In this document: positions 21,076-33,354 of the stretch, one piece after another
Layout of the letters: every line of letters starts with the position of its first letter
Position numbering within the stretch: the first letter of the stretch is position 1
Origin: Phycomyces blakesleeanus NRRL 1555(-)
Taxonomy: Eukaryota > Mucoromycota > Mucoromycetes > Mucorales > Phycomycetaceae
Direction of reading: 5' to 3'
Assembly (NCBI RefSeq): GCF_001638985.1
Contig: NW_017265194.1
Location: 1-35,626, forward strand
Length of the DNA: 35,626 nt
The notes under the pieces: generated by a model
Databases searched by the model: none
Seen by the model: the letters and a program-made list of their open reading frames with translations, nothing else
What the model was told of the DNA's origin: nothing
Position numbers and translations under genes: made by a program

Positions 21076-24026
21076 GTTGTCTTATATCTTGCTACTGACT
21101 GTTTTACATATGATAAAAGCCTGAGATTTGACTAGCAAAATGGATTTGTATTGGTCATGATTCGTCTTTAACGTCTATGTTGATTAAAGCAGTTTGTGAG
21201 AGAGCAGTAAAGAAGTGTATAAAGTATTAATGGTATGTGGAAGAGAGTTGTTTTGACGCGTTCTGTTTGGATAGGTGTTTTTTTTTTATAAAACTCATGA
21301 CGTCTCAATCATGAGTTGCTGTTCTTTTTTATTATTTTTATTATGATAGTTTGATAATATATTATAAAATTCGGTTTTTTTCTTATTCCTTTTTCGGTTT
21401 TCTTTTATCTTTTAGCCTTGACAGCATGTATATATTATTACTATTTTACTTCTTTATTTAATATCTATGCTTAAAATATGGGTTTTGGGTTTTAAAGAAG
21501 TATCACTTATATTCTGAAGGACGTGCTGTGCAGGCACTTGTTTTACTTTTTGTTTTTTTCTTTTGCCTCTTTTTTTGTTTTAGTTCTTTTTATGTCACAT
21601 AAGGTCCGTGCTGTCCGTGCAGCATCACATGTGTCATGGGGCTTAGAGGAGCATAGTAGCAATAGTGGTCCAGACTTTACTTTAGCATGAAAACATTTAA
21701 ATGATGTCTTCCGATTGGTGGACTATATGCATGTCAAATTATTCAGTTGCTATGGACCCCCATCCCCTTTTTTATTCTACTTTCTGTTGTGATTCTGTTA
21801 ACAAGGCTTATGCTTTTGAACAGCCACTTGTCGAGACACTATATATGCCTCTGTGTTCATTTTAGCTGTACTACTGATATACAAAGTATTAATCGGCTAG
21901 ACGTTAAACTACAATAAAGAAGTGTAAAGTTGTGTTGATTATAAAGCTTTAATTAAAGTCTTGTGTATATTTATTTGTTTGTTTTCTTGTTTGTTTGTTT
22001 CACATGCTGTGACTTTATTAGTTTAAGAAGCACCCCCGAAAAAAATTGCTGCTTATATCTTTTCTTTTCTTTCGTGTGAAAGACTTCCATTTTTCTTCTA
22101 GCTTTTTCACCAGTGTCTTGAGTTAATAAACACAAAGTGTAGGAATACTTTCTTGAAATAAAAGTACTTTCAGTGCTTCAGTATGAAGGGATTGACAGCC
22201 TGACTATTGAAAGTCGTTGGGACCTCAAGTTAAAGCATCGTTCTTAGAGTAAAATAAAAGTAAAAAGAAGAACAGGGTCTAGCCTAGTGTTTGTCAATCG
22301 ACCTTGGTTTGTACTACTTTATAAACCAATCATAATCCAACTGAGAAATTAATACAGCATAACCCAACTGCCTGAAACACTTTACATTTATATGTGTTCA
22401 AATATACACCATTCTATCGATAATTATAATTATTTATATAAGTTACATTATACGCCATGAAAAAGTAGTGGTGCTTGCAATTGTGCTAGCCTGGTCACAG
22501 ATAGATCAAGCTAGTAAAATGGCTATTACATATATATAAATCACCTTTTAAAGGCTCTGCTTATTTACTATTTTTTTCTGTTATTGCTCAGACTGACTGA
22601 CGGCACAATATGAAAGCAAAGAGACAATCTACTGCTACTGAACGTATAGGTTTTGTTTGGTTGGGAGCAAGACGCTATCGATTACTAATTATCGATTTAT
22701 AGGATCTAGTGCTTTTGATATTTTGCGCTTGTATACCAAACTCAACTGGATGCACGAATAACCTAGAAATAATACTCTGTTGGATTAAAGGCTTTGATTT
22801 ATAACTTTTGTTTTGTAATACAATATAATGCGCTACAGTACTGTATAGTATGATTCCACTTATTACTTTGAGGTTCATAGTCTAGCTTTGGTTCGCTTGA
22901 GACTATTTTAGTTTGAAGCACGAAGCCTTTGTATAAATGAACCTTTTCTATGGTCGATTAAATATGAGTGTACTGGAAATGATATTTTTTAAGATTTCTA
23001 CAAGCATATGCAAATGCACACCAATGGGAATCATAGCTTTTCAATTATAGAAAATTAAAAATCGAATCAAATAAGCAATGTTTTTTTTTGGCTTTAAGTA
23101 ACCTGGTGAGACACATTGTGATCCACCTCTTCGAGGTTTATTATATTACAATTACTCAAATTTTGATCAAAATATCCGATTTTTTCACTCTCAAAAAGCA
23201 TAGAACCCTGAAATTCGGGAAACTTGCACCACTTCAATAAGCTCTTTAAATGCCCAATAGCAAAAATACGAGTTGTTTCTAAAAGTACAATTTTTTTTTA
23301 GTTGAATACATAAACCAGACACTCCAAAAGGCATCAATTTGGAGTGTTCAAAAGTTAGAGATATTTTTTTTAAAGAAAAGAGAATATTATTTAGCATAAG
23401 AGACATTATAGAATAGCTATATATCTATATATGCTCTACATAACAGAATATCAGCTTGTATAAACGTTTATATGAAGAAAGCCGTCCTATATTCTGACAT
23501 TACAAGCATACGCTGGAAGCAAAGAGTGGAGTACAAATAAAGCCACAATCTTTTTTCCAAAAAAAAAGGCAATGACTTTGGCAGACACTCTTGAAATGGA
23601 TGGCTGTGTAACATATGTCATGATATTTTATATTGCCCTTTAAGAGAAAAGAAAAATACATAGGATACTTTTTATGTGTTCCATTAAATAGCATACTTGA
23701 AGTCTTTGTTTCAGATTTATTAATTAAAATTATGATAGTAAATTGGTGTAAAGAAGTAAAAAAGAAAAAAAAAATGGGAAAATTTAAATTAATAAGGGCA
23801 TTTTTTTTGGGGGTTAAATTCCTGTCTCCAAGGTATATATGTGCAGTGCATACATCCCAGTCTTTCTTCACATATAGACGCACAAACCAGCTTGTCCACC
23901 GATATCTTGGCTGTACCATTATAAAATATAGAGTATAAGGTGGTTTGCTTTTTATGTCTTCTTGTAGACTGTGTAGAGGCTCATTGGTAAATTAGAGCCT
24001 ACGACTTCCTACAAACAAAAGTCTTA
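21076..24026. other. Region without a supportable gene between the array and the macrosatellite
   Basis: Contains only short scattered open frames (for example minus 22675-22878, minus 23191-23406, minus 23500-23919). The last has a slightly protein-like start (RYRWTSWFVRLYVKKDWDV) but no family I recognise and no paralogue here. There is a 7-bp hairpin at 21297-21318 (CTCATGA...TCATGAG). The segment next to 21076 would be the promoter region of the mini-exon gene if it is real. Confidence 0.45.
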
Positions 24027-24488
24027 TTTTGTAAACTGGTATTACTGATTGGTAGTGCAGACACCCTTTGTGTACTCACAAGTGAAAGAATCATAGCAGG
24101 GTTCATTGACAGGGATACTTTTACCCATACGAAGGTTTAAAGACCGTATGATACTCACTTACAATCGTTGAGAGAGGACTATGTATTCAAAACCCCTTCA
24201 CTGTGCTGTAACCAAAACAAAAAAAAAATTTTAACGATGGCTTGAATCTTCTTTCGACATTCCGCCATCCCAGTCGAGGATCTTCATTCCTGTTGAGGAT
24301 CGTCATTCATATTGTATTGCAACTCAAAGTGGACCAAAAGCGACGCAATACGAAAAGGAAGCGCACTCTTTTGAAAAATAAAATAAAAAATGAAATACTC
24401 TTTATTTTATCTTTTTGACGACTGTTCACTGTATATGCGGCTCTAACAAAAAATAAGCCCTTGGTCAAACCTTCGTGTCCCTATAAGC

Positions 24489-24887
24489 TTCGCACTGCGT
24501 TCAAAGGCGACAGTCATCGCCACTCTATTGTTTTCTTTTTTCAACCCTGTACCAACAACAACTTCGCACTGCGTTCAAAGGCGACAGTCATCGCCACTCT
24601 ATTGTTTTCTTTTTTCAACCCTGTACTAACAACAACTTCGCACTGCTCTCAAAGTCGACAGTCATCGCCACTCTATTCTTTTCTTTTTTCAACCCTGTAC
24701 CAACAACAACTTCGCACTGCGTTCAAAGGCGACAGTCATCGCCACTCTATTGTTTTCTTTTTTCAACCCTGTACTAACAACAACTTCGCACTGCTCTCAA
24801 AGTCGACAGTCATCGCCACTCTATTCTTTTCTTTTTTCAACCCTGTACCAACAACAACTTCGCACTGCTTTCAAAGTCGCCAATACC
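24489..24887. repeat. 74-bp inner array, 5 full monomers plus a partial
   Basis: Monomer starts TTCGCACTGC and ends TGTACCAACAACAAC. Two types alternate: A (GCGTTCAAAGGC, ATTGTTTTC, GTACTAAC) and B (GCTCTCAAAGTC, ATTCTTTTC, GTACCAAC), giving a 148-bp dimer. The last, partial monomer switches to AAGTCGCCAATACC. The 154/155-codon open frames here come from the 74-bp period cycling through three open frames. Confidence 0.97.
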
Positions 24888-25445
24888 AATCATACTATAT
24901 TTCTTATTTTATCACTACTGAAAAATAAAAATAAAAATAATAACCATATAATCAAACTTCAGCACTCGGAACCCATATACTCTGTTCTTTTATATCTGAA
25001 GTGACATATACTACTATTCTCAGAACTGTCTTTTTACTTTCGCATGCACATGATATCTATATACTTATACCTTCAACACCTTCTTCAATGAAAATGACCC
25101 CATCCTATCACACATAATTTTTAAAAATTCTTACTTTTAGTATATCTTTAAATATTCAGTTCTAGACCAAACAGCCATTGTCTAACACAAAGTCCTGCCA
25201 TAGTAATCTCTCTTTATAGATGCACAACATAATCCTCAAACCTATATTTTTAAAAAAAAGAAACATATATTTCTTATACTCTGTACTCTCATTCTTCTTG
25301 TCCCTTTCACTTCAAACAAATTAACTTGGTCTCTCCCTACTCGCATATCTTATTTATTTTAATATCTTTAAATAACTAAAATAAAATATGATTTATTATT
25401 TTTTATATGGTTATATAGGTTATGAATTTATTATAAGAGAGATGT

Positions 25446-25585
25446 GTGTGTGAGTAGTCGATGTGTGGGTAGTCAATGTGTGAGTAGTCGATGTGTGGGT
25501 AGTCGATATGTGGGTAGTCTATGTGTGAGTAGTCGAGGCGTGGGTAGTTGATGTGTGGGTAGTTGATGTGTGGGTAGTTGAGGTA
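25446..25585. repeat. 15-bp minisatellite (GTAGTCGATGTGTGG type), unit 1
   Basis: About nine to ten 15-bp repeats with GTGAG/GTGGG and GTCGA/GTCAA/GTTGA variation. Fifteen is a multiple of three, so a minus-strand frame passes through as repeated THTST. Confidence 0.93.
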
Positions 25586-25908
25586 GATATATTTAAAGTG
25601 TGTGTATGCAGCCGAGGCACATTTGTGTATGTAGTTGAGGTGTGAAAGAAAAGGGGGCGTTTTGGGTGGGGGGTGCCATAAACAGTGGTCATATGGGAGA
25701 GGAAAAGTTTATTTTCTAACAAATCGCAAAAACTATAATCATTTATAGTTTTGAGGTAATGCATTTGGTAATCCAAAGGTTTCTCTAAAGTAATAAGGTA
25801 AAGATAAAGTTTTCGCATCCGTAGTGCGGATGCGATTCTAATAACGCATCCGTAGTGCGGATGCGATTCCAATAACGCATCCGTAGTGCGGATGCGATGG
25901 TCATGCAT
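25519..25908 (-). CDS. 129-codon open frame across hairpins and minisatellite, function unknown
   Basis: Starts MHDHRIRTTDALLE, passes through the three hairpins (ESHPHYGCVIRIASALRMRK), a unique middle, and a Thr/His/Ser-rich tail made by the 15-bp repeat (STTHTSTTHTS). Other copies are at 28987-29376 and, extended to 157 codons, at 32061-32534. It stays open although unit 3 has a rearranged repeat. It may be a real low-complexity protein or a by-product of repeat lengths. Confidence 0.2.
   Translation of the reverse strand: MHDHRIRTTDALLESHPHYGCVIRIASALRMRKLYLYLITLEKPLDYQMHYLKTINDYSFCDLLENKLFLSHMTTVYGTPHPKRPLFFHTSTTYTNVPRLHTHTLNISTSTTHTSTTHTSTTHASTTHT
25814..25896. repeat. Triplet of perfect hairpins, unit 1
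   Basis: Three copies of CGCATCCG-TAGTG-CGGATGCG, at 25814, 25845 and 25876, exactly 31 bp apart, separated by ATTCTAATAA or ATTCCAATAA. Each is a perfect 8-bp inverted repeat (9 bp for those flanked by T and A) with a 5-nt loop. The loop reads CACTA on the minus strand. Confidence 0.96.
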
Positions 25909-26731
25909 GAAATAACAGGTTTATCGTAAAAAAAAAAGCCTGGGTAACCGCCCAAGTAAGTTTGTTTGTTTTGTCTAAAAAAAGTATAGAATCATATGAA
26001 AATCAAAATAAACCAACCAAAAATAGAAAGCAAAGCACTTTGATACTTTATACACGATACTCTACAGTTAACTAATAGCTTGTGTTTTTTGGTTTATATC
26101 TTTGTTCGTGCAAATAATCAAGCCTTTTGATATCTCATATTAATATATTAGTATATATAATGAATTCCAATATCTTATTTTGATCTAATTCCAAAAGGCT
26201 TTATTTTAATAATGAAAAAGGCTGGTACTATTATATTCAATAATTATATATTTCTTTGCGATTATTTAAATAGTAACTCGACTGAAATATGTCTATAGCT
26301 TGTATCATTTATTTCCCGTTCAATTTTTCAAATATACTCTTATTTAAAACTATTTAAACAGCAACTTAAACAAATAGATATCTTTGGCTTGTACCATATA
26401 CTTCTCAAGCAGTTTATTAAATAGTTCTGTGCAAGAATATATATATATTTCGGCTGCAAAAGATTTTGATTAAAATTAAATCCGATCCGAGCTATAAGCA
26501 ACAATATGGGGTTTAATACATCTTTATAACAGTTTGATCCACTGGATATTTATGGATCAATTAACACTCTACTTCCTTTAATTCGCTTTATCTCTTATTT
26601 TCTTTTTATTTATCAGTCTAATCCAAGTTGATATATATCTATATATTATCAAATTATTTTAAAATGAATTGTGTTCATATACTAAAAGTTACTCTAGGAC
26701 TATATATATATAATCTGTTAGTATATTTCAG

Positions 26732-27016
26732 ATGAGCTCTTACACCTACCTTTTTTCCCTCTTTAATACACACGCACACACTTGGGGATCTGTCTACCAG
26801 TCAATTGGCTGCACTGGTACAATATATACGATATTGTCTATTTCTTTTTATATCTTTTTACAAACTAAGGGTTCTAATCGACAATTCGGACAGCACGCAC
26901 TTTTTTGTAAACTGGTATTACTGATCGGTGGTGCAGACACCCTTTGTGTACCCACAAGTGAAAGAATCATAGCAGGGTCCATTGACAGGGATACTGTTAC
27001 CCATACGAAGATTTAA
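26732..27016 (+). CDS. 94-codon open frame in the macrosatellite, function unknown
   Basis: Reads MSSYTYLFSLFNTHAHTWG through KLVLLIGGADTLCVPTSER to THTKI. Copies lie at 30201-30485 and 33355-33639, ending THTKV. The truncated edge copy at 24027 keeps the last third in frame. No domain recognised. Conservation reflects recent unit duplication as much as selection, so coding status is doubtful. Confidence 0.18.
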   Translation: MSSYTYLFSLFNTHAHTWGSVYQSIGCTGTIYTILSISFYIFLQTKGSNRQFGQHALFCKLVLLIGGADTLCVPTSERIIAGSIDRDTVTHTKI

Positions 27017-27364
27017 AGACCGTATGGTACTCACTTACAATCGTTGAGAGAGGACTATGTATTCAAAACCCCTTCACTGTGCTGTAACCAAAACAAAAAA
27101 AAAATTTTAACGATGGCTTGAATCTTCTTTCGACATTCCGCCATCCCAGTCGAGGATCTTCATTCCTGTTGAGGATCGTCATTCATATTGTATTGCAACT
27201 CAAAGTGGACCAAAAGCGACGCAATACGAAAAGGAAGCGCACTCTTTTGAAAAATAAAATAAAAAATGAAATACTCTTTATTTTATCTTTTTGACGACTG
27301 TTCACTGTATATGCGGCTCTAACAAAAAATAAGCCCTTGGTCAAACCTTCGTGTCCCTATAAGC

Positions 27365-28355
27365 TTCGCACTGCGTTCAAAGGCGACAGTCATCGCCACT
27401 CTATTGTTTTCTTTTTTCAACCCTGTACTAACAACAACTTCGCACTGCTCTCAAAGGCGACAGTCATCGCCACTCTATTGTTTTCTTTTTTCAACCCTGT
27501 ACTAACAACAACTTCGCACTGCTCTCAAAGTCGACAGTCATCGCCACTCTATTCTTTTCTTTTTTCAACCCTGTACCAACAACAACTTCGCACTGCGTTC
27601 AAAGGCGACAGTCATCGCCACTCTATTGTTTTCTTTTTTCAACCCTGTACTAACAACAACTTCGCACTGCTCTCAAAGTCGACAGTCATCGCCACTCTAT
27701 TCTTTTCTTTTTTCAACCCTGTACCAACAACAACTTCGCACTGCGTTCAAAGGCGACAGTCATCGCCACTCTATTGTTTTCTTTTTTCAACCCTGTACTA
27801 ACAACAACTTCGCACTGCTCTCAAAGTCGACAGTCATCGCCACTCTATTCTTTTCTTTTTTCAACCCTGTACCAACAACAACTTCGCACTGCGTTCAAAG
27901 GCGACAGTCATCGCCACTCTATTGTTTTCTTTTTTCAACCCTGTACTAACAACAACTTCGCACTGCTCTCAAAGTCGACAGTCATCGCCACTCTATTCTT
28001 TTCTTTTTTCAACCCTGTACCAACAACAACTTCGCACTGCGTTCAAAGGCGACAGTCATCGCCACTCTATTGTTTTCTTTTTTCAACCCTGTACTAACAA
28101 CAACTTCGCACTGCTCTCAAAGTCGACAGTCATCGCCACTCTATTCTTTTCTTTTTTCAACCCTGTACCAACAACAACTTCGCACTGCGTTCAAAGGCGA
28201 CAGTCATCGCCACTCTATTGTTTTCTTTTTTCAACCCTGTACTAACAACAACTTCGCACTGCTCTCAAAGTCGACAGTCATCGCCACTCTATTCTTTTCT
28301 TTTTTCAACCCTGTACCAACAACAACTTCGCACTGCTTTCAAAGTCGCCAATACC
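27365..28355. repeat. 74-bp inner array, 13 full monomers plus a partial
   Basis: Same A/B alternation. The first monomer is A-type, the second a hybrid (GCTCTCAAAGGC with ATTGTTTTC), then B, followed by five A-B dimers spaced exactly 148 bp apart. Confidence 0.97.
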
Positions 28356-28913
28356 AATCATACTATATTTCTTATTTTATCACTACTGAAAAATAAAAAT
28401 AAAAATAATAACCATATAATCAAACTTCAGCACTCGGAACCCATATACTCTGTTCTTTTATATCTGAAGTGACATATACTACTATTCTCAGAACTGTCTT
28501 TTTACTTTCGCATGCACATGATATCTATATACTTATACCTTCAACACCTTCTTCAATGAAAATGACCCCATCCTATCACACATAATTTTTAAAAATTCTT
28601 ACTTTTAGTATATCTTTAAATATTCAGTTCTAGACCAAACAGCCATTGTCTAACACAAAGTCCTGCCATAGTAATCTCTCTTTATAGATGCACAACATAA
28701 TCCTCAAACCTATATTTTTAAAAAAAAGAAACATATATTTCTTATACTCTGTACTCTCATTCTTCTTGTCCCTTTCACTTCAAACAAATTAACTTGGTCT
28801 CTCCCTACTCGCATATCTTATTTATTTTAATATCTTTAAATAACTAAAATAAAATATGATTTATTATTTTTTATATGGTTATATAGGTTATGAATTTATT
28901 ATAAGAGAGATGT

Positions 28914-29053
28914 GTGTGTGAGTAGTCGATGTGTGGGTAGTCAATGTGTGAGTAGTCGATGTGTGGGTAGTCGATATGTGGGTAGTCTATGTGTGAGTAG
29001 TCGAGGCGTGGGTAGTTGATGTGTGGGTAGTTGATGTGTGGGTAGTTGAGGTA
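28914..29053. repeat. 15-bp minisatellite, unit 2
   Basis: Same order of variants as in unit 1. Confidence 0.93.
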
Positions 29054-29376
29054 GATATATTTAAAGTGTGTGTATGCAGCCGAGGCACATTTGTGTATGT
29101 AGTTGAGGTGTGAAAGAAAAGGGGGCGTTTTGGGTGGGGGGTGCCATAAACAGTGGTCATATGGGAGAGGAAAAGTTTATTTTCTAACAAATCGCAAAAA
29201 CTATAATCATTTATAGTTTTGAGGTAATGCATTTGGTAATCCAAAGGTTTCTCTAAAGTAATAAGGTAAAGATAAAGTTTTCGCATCCGTAGTGCGGATG
29301 CGATTCTAATAACGCATCCGTAGTGCGGATGCGATTCCAATAACGCATCCGTAGTGCGGATGCGATGGTCATGCAT
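28987..29376 (-). CDS. 129-codon open frame, second copy
   Basis: Identical to the copy at 25519-25908. Confidence 0.19.
   Translation of the reverse strand: MHDHRIRTTDALLESHPHYGCVIRIASALRMRKLYLYLITLEKPLDYQMHYLKTINDYSFCDLLENKLFLSHMTTVYGTPHPKRPLFFHTSTTYTNVPRLHTHTLNISTSTTHTSTTHTSTTHASTTHT
29282..29364. repeat. Triplet of perfect hairpins, unit 2
   Basis: Identical in sequence and spacing to the unit 1 triplet. Confidence 0.96.
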
Positions 29377-30200
29377 GAAATAACAGGTTTATCGTAAAAA
29401 AAAAAAGCCTGGGTAACCGCCCAAGTAAGTTTGTTTGTTTTGTCTAAAAAAAGTATAGAATCATATGAAAATCAAAATAAACCAACCAAAAATAGAAAGC
29501 AAAGCACTTTGATACTTTATACACGATACTCTACAGTTAACTAATAGCTTGTGTTTTTTGGTTTATATCTTTGTTCGTGCAAATAATCAAGCCTTTTGAT
29601 ATCTCATATTAATATATTAGTATATATAATGAATTCCAATATCTTATTTTGATCTAATTCCAAAAGGCTTTATTTTAATAATGAAAAAGGCTGGTACTAT
29701 TATATTCAATAATTATATATTTCTTTGCGATTATTTAAATAGTAACTCGACTGAAATATGTCTATAGCTTGTATCATTTATTTCCCGTTCAATTTTTCAA
29801 ATATACTCTTATTTAAAACTATTTAAACAGCAACTTAAACAAATAGATATCTTTGGCTTGTACCATATACTTCTCAAGCAGTTTATTAAATAGTTCTGTG
29901 CAAGAATATATATATATTTCGGCTGCAAAAGATTTTGATTAAAATTAAATCCGATCCGAGCTATAAGCAACAATATGGGGTTTAATACATCTTTATAACA
30001 GTTTGATCCACTGGATATTTATGGATCAATTAACACTCTACTTCCTTTAATTCGCTTTATCTCTTATTTTCTTTTTATTTATCAGTCTAATCCAAGTTGA
30101 TATATATCTATATATTATCAAATTATTTTAAAATGAATTGTGTTCATATACTAAAAGTTACTCTAGGACTATATATATATAATCTGTTAGTATATTTCAG

Positions 30201-30485
30201 ATGAGCTCTTACACCTACCTTTTTTCCCTCTTTAATACACACGCACACACTTGGGGATCTGTCTACCAGTCAATTGGCTGCACTGGTACAATATATACGA
30301 TATTGTCTATTTCTTTTTATATCTTTTTACAAACTAAGGGTTCTAATCGACAATTCGGACAGCACGCACTTTTTTGTAAACTGGTATTACTGATCGGTGG
30401 TGCAGACACCCTTTGTGTACCCACAAGTGAAAGAATCATAGCAGGGTCCATTGACAGGGATACTGTTACCCATACGAAGGTTTAA
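30201..30485 (+). CDS. 94-codon open frame, second copy
   Basis: Same as the copy at 26732 apart from the last residue (Val for Ile). Coding status doubtful for the same reason. Confidence 0.17.
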   Translation: MSSYTYLFSLFNTHAHTWGSVYQSIGCTGTIYTILSISFYIFLQTKGSNRQFGQHALFCKLVLLIGGADTLCVPTSERIIAGSIDRDTVTHTKV

Positions 30486-30833
30486 AGACCGTATGGTACT
30501 CACTTACAATCGTTGAGAGAGGACTATGTATTCAAAACCCCTTCACTGTGCTGTAACCAAAACAAAAAAAAAATTTTAACGATGGCTTGAATCTTCTTTC
30601 GACATTCCGCCATCCCAGTCGAGGATCTTCATTCCTGTTGAGGATCGTCATTCATATTGTATTGCAACTCAAAGTGGACCAAAAGCGACGCAATACGAAA
30701 AGGAAGCGCACTCTTTTGAAAAATAAAATAAAAAATGAAATACTCTTTATTTTATCTTTTTGACGACTGTTCACTGTATATGCGGCTCTAACAAAAAATA
30801 AGCCCTTGGTCAAACCTTCGTGTCCCTATAAGC

Positions 30834-31528
30834 TTCGCACTGCGTTCAAAGGCGACAGTCATCGCCACTCTATTGTTTTCTTTTTTCAACCCTGTACTAA
30901 CAACAACTTCGCACTGCTCTCAAAGGCGACAGTCATCGCCACTCTATTGTTTTCTTTTTTCAACCCTGTACTAACAACAACTTCGCACTGCTCTCAAAGT
31001 CGACAGTCATCGCCACTCTATTCTTTTCTTTTTTCAACCCTGTACCAACAACAACTTCGCACTGCGTTCAAAGGCGACAGTCATCGCCACTCTATTGTTT
31101 TCTTTTTTCAACCCTGTACTAACAACAACTTCGCACTGCTCTCAAAGTCGACAGTCATCGCCACTCTATTCTTTTCTTTTTTCAACCCTGTACCAACAAC
31201 AACTTCGCACTGCGTTCAAAGGCGACAGTCATCGCCACTCTATTGTTTTCTTTTTTCAACCCTGTACTAACAACAACTTCGCACTGCTCTCAAAGTCGAC
31301 AGTCATCGCCACTCTATTCTTTTCTTTTTTCAACCCTGTACCAACAACAACTTCGCACTGCGTTCAAAGGCGACAGTCATCGCCACTCTATTGTTTTCTT
31401 TTTTCAACCCTGTACTAACAACAACTTCGCACTGCTCTCAAAGTCGACAGTCATCGCCACTCTATTCTTTTCTTTTTTCAACCCTGTACCAACAACAACT
31501 TCGCACTGCTTTCAAAGTCGCCAATACC
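30834..31528. repeat. 74-bp inner array, 9 full monomers plus a partial
   Basis: Same start (A, hybrid, B) and end as the array in unit 2, with two fewer 148-bp dimers. Confidence 0.97.
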
Positions 31529-32060
31529 AATCATACTATATTTCTTATTTTATCACTACTGAAAAATAAAAATAAAAATAATAACCATATAATCAAACTT
31601 CAGCACTCGGAACCCATATACTCTGTTCTTTTATATCTGAAGTGACATATACTACTATTCTCAGAACTGTCTTTTTACTTTCGCATGCACATGATATCTA
31701 TATACTTATACCTTCAACACCTTCTTCAATGAAAATGACCCCATCCTATCACACATAATTTTTAAAAATTCTTACTTTTAGTATATCTTTAAATATCCAG
31801 TTCTAGACCAAACAGTCATTGTCTAACACAAAGTCCTGCCATAGTAATCTCTCTTTATAGATGCACAACATAATCCTCAAACCTATATTTTTAAAAAAAA
31901 GAAACATATATTTCTTATACTCTGTACTCTCATTCTTCTTGTCCCTTTCACTTCAAACAAATTAACTTGGTCTCTCCCTACTCGCATATCTTATTTATTT
32001 TAATATCTTTAAATAACTAAAATAAAATATGATTTATTATTTATTATATGTTTATATAGG

Positions 32061-32534
32061 TTATGAATTTATTATAAGAGAGATGTGTGTGTGGGTAGTC
32101 GATGTGTGAGTAGTCGATGTGTGAATAGTCGATGTGTGAATAGTCGATGTGTGAGTAGTCGATGTGTGAGTAGTTGATGTGTGAGTAGTCGATGTGTGGG
32201 TAGTTGAGGTAGATATATTTAAAGTGTGTGTATGCAGCCGAGGCATATTTGTGTCTGTAGTTGAGGTGTGAGAGAAAAGGGGGCGTTGTGGGTGGGGGGT
32301 GCCATAACCAGTGGTCATATGGGAGAGGAAAAGTTTATTTTCTAACAAATCGCAAAAACTATAATCATTTATAGTTTTGAGGTAATGCATTTGGTAATCC
32401 AAAGGTTTCTCTAAAGTAATAAGGTAAAGATAAAGTTTTCGCATCCGTAGTGCGGATGCGATTCTAATAACGCATCCGTAGTGCGGATGCGATTCCAATA
32501 ACGCATCCGTAGTGCGGATGCGATGGTCATGCAT
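32061..32534 (-). CDS. 157-codon open frame, third copy with longer repeat tail
   Basis: A few substitutions in the middle (TTGYGTPHPQRPLF versus TTVYGTPHPKRPLF). The Thr/Ser/His repeat tail is longer because no stop interrupts the minisatellite in this frame. Confidence 0.2.
   Translation of the reverse strand: MHDHRIRTTDALLESHPHYGCVIRIASALRMRKLYLYLITLEKPLDYQMHYLKTINDYSFCDLLENKLFLSHMTTGYGTPHPQRPLFSHTSTTDTNMPRLHTHTLNISTSTTHTSTTHTSTTHTSTTHTSTIHTSTIHTSTTHTSTTHTHISLIINS
32086..32209. repeat. 15-bp minisatellite, unit 3
   Basis: Different order and number of variants from units 1 and 2, including GTGAATAGTC forms found only here. Confidence 0.92.
32440..32522. repeat. Triplet of perfect hairpins, unit 3
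   Basis: Identical to the triplets in units 1 and 2, although the surrounding unit is the divergent variant. Confidence 0.96.
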
Positions 32535-33354
32535 GAAATAACAGGTTTATCGTAAAAAAAAAGCCTGGGTAACCGCCCAAGTAAGTTTGTTTGTTTTGTC
32601 TAAAAAAAGTATAGAATCATATGAAAATCAAAATAAACCAACCAAAAATAGAAAGCAAAGCACTTTGATACTTTATACACGATACTCTACAGTTAGCTAA
32701 TAGCTTGAATTTTTTGGTTTATATCTTTGTTCGTGCAAATAATCAAACCTTTTGATATCTCATATTAATATATTAGTATATATAATGAATTCCAATATCT
32801 TATTTTGATCTAATTCCAAAAGGCTTTATTTTAATAATGAAAAAGGCTGGTACTATTATATTCAATAATTATATATTTCTTTGCGATTATTTAAATAGTA
32901 ACTCGACTGAAATATGTCTATAGCTTGTATCATTTATTTCCCATTCAATTTTTCAAATATACTCTTATTTAAAACTATTTAAACAGCAACTTAAACAAAT
33001 AGATATCTTTGGCTTGTACCATATACTTCTCAAGCAGTTTATTAAATAGTTCTGTGCAAGAATATATATATTTCGGCTGCAAAAGATTTTGATTAAAATT
33101 AAATCCGATCCGAGCTATAAGCAACAATATGAGGTTTAATACATCTTTATAACAGTTTGATCCACTGGATATTTATGGATCAATTAACACTCTACTTCCT
33201 TTAATTCGCTTTCTCTCTCATTTTCTTTTTATTTATAAGTCTAATCCAAGTTGATATATATCTATATATTATCAAGTTATTTTAAAATGAATTGTGTTCA
33301 TATACTAAAAGTTACTCTAGGACTATATATATATAATCTGTTAGTATATTTCAG

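Larger units (their letters stand above)
24027..26902. repeat. Macrosatellite unit 1 (left edge copy)
   Basis: Homology to the later units begins abruptly at TTTTGTAAACTGG (24027). The first ~120 bp carry several substitutions relative to units 2-4 (for example GATTGGTAGTGC versus GATCGGTGGTGC), as expected for an edge unit. The remainder is practically identical to unit 2. Length is 2,876 bp because its 74-bp array has only five full monomers. Confidence 0.95.
26903..30371. repeat. Macrosatellite unit 2
   Basis: 3,469 bp, with 13 full 74-bp monomers. Outside that array it matches unit 1 almost base for base, differing by an extra A in a poly-A run near 29396-29406 and a few changes at the head. 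Confidence 0.96.
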
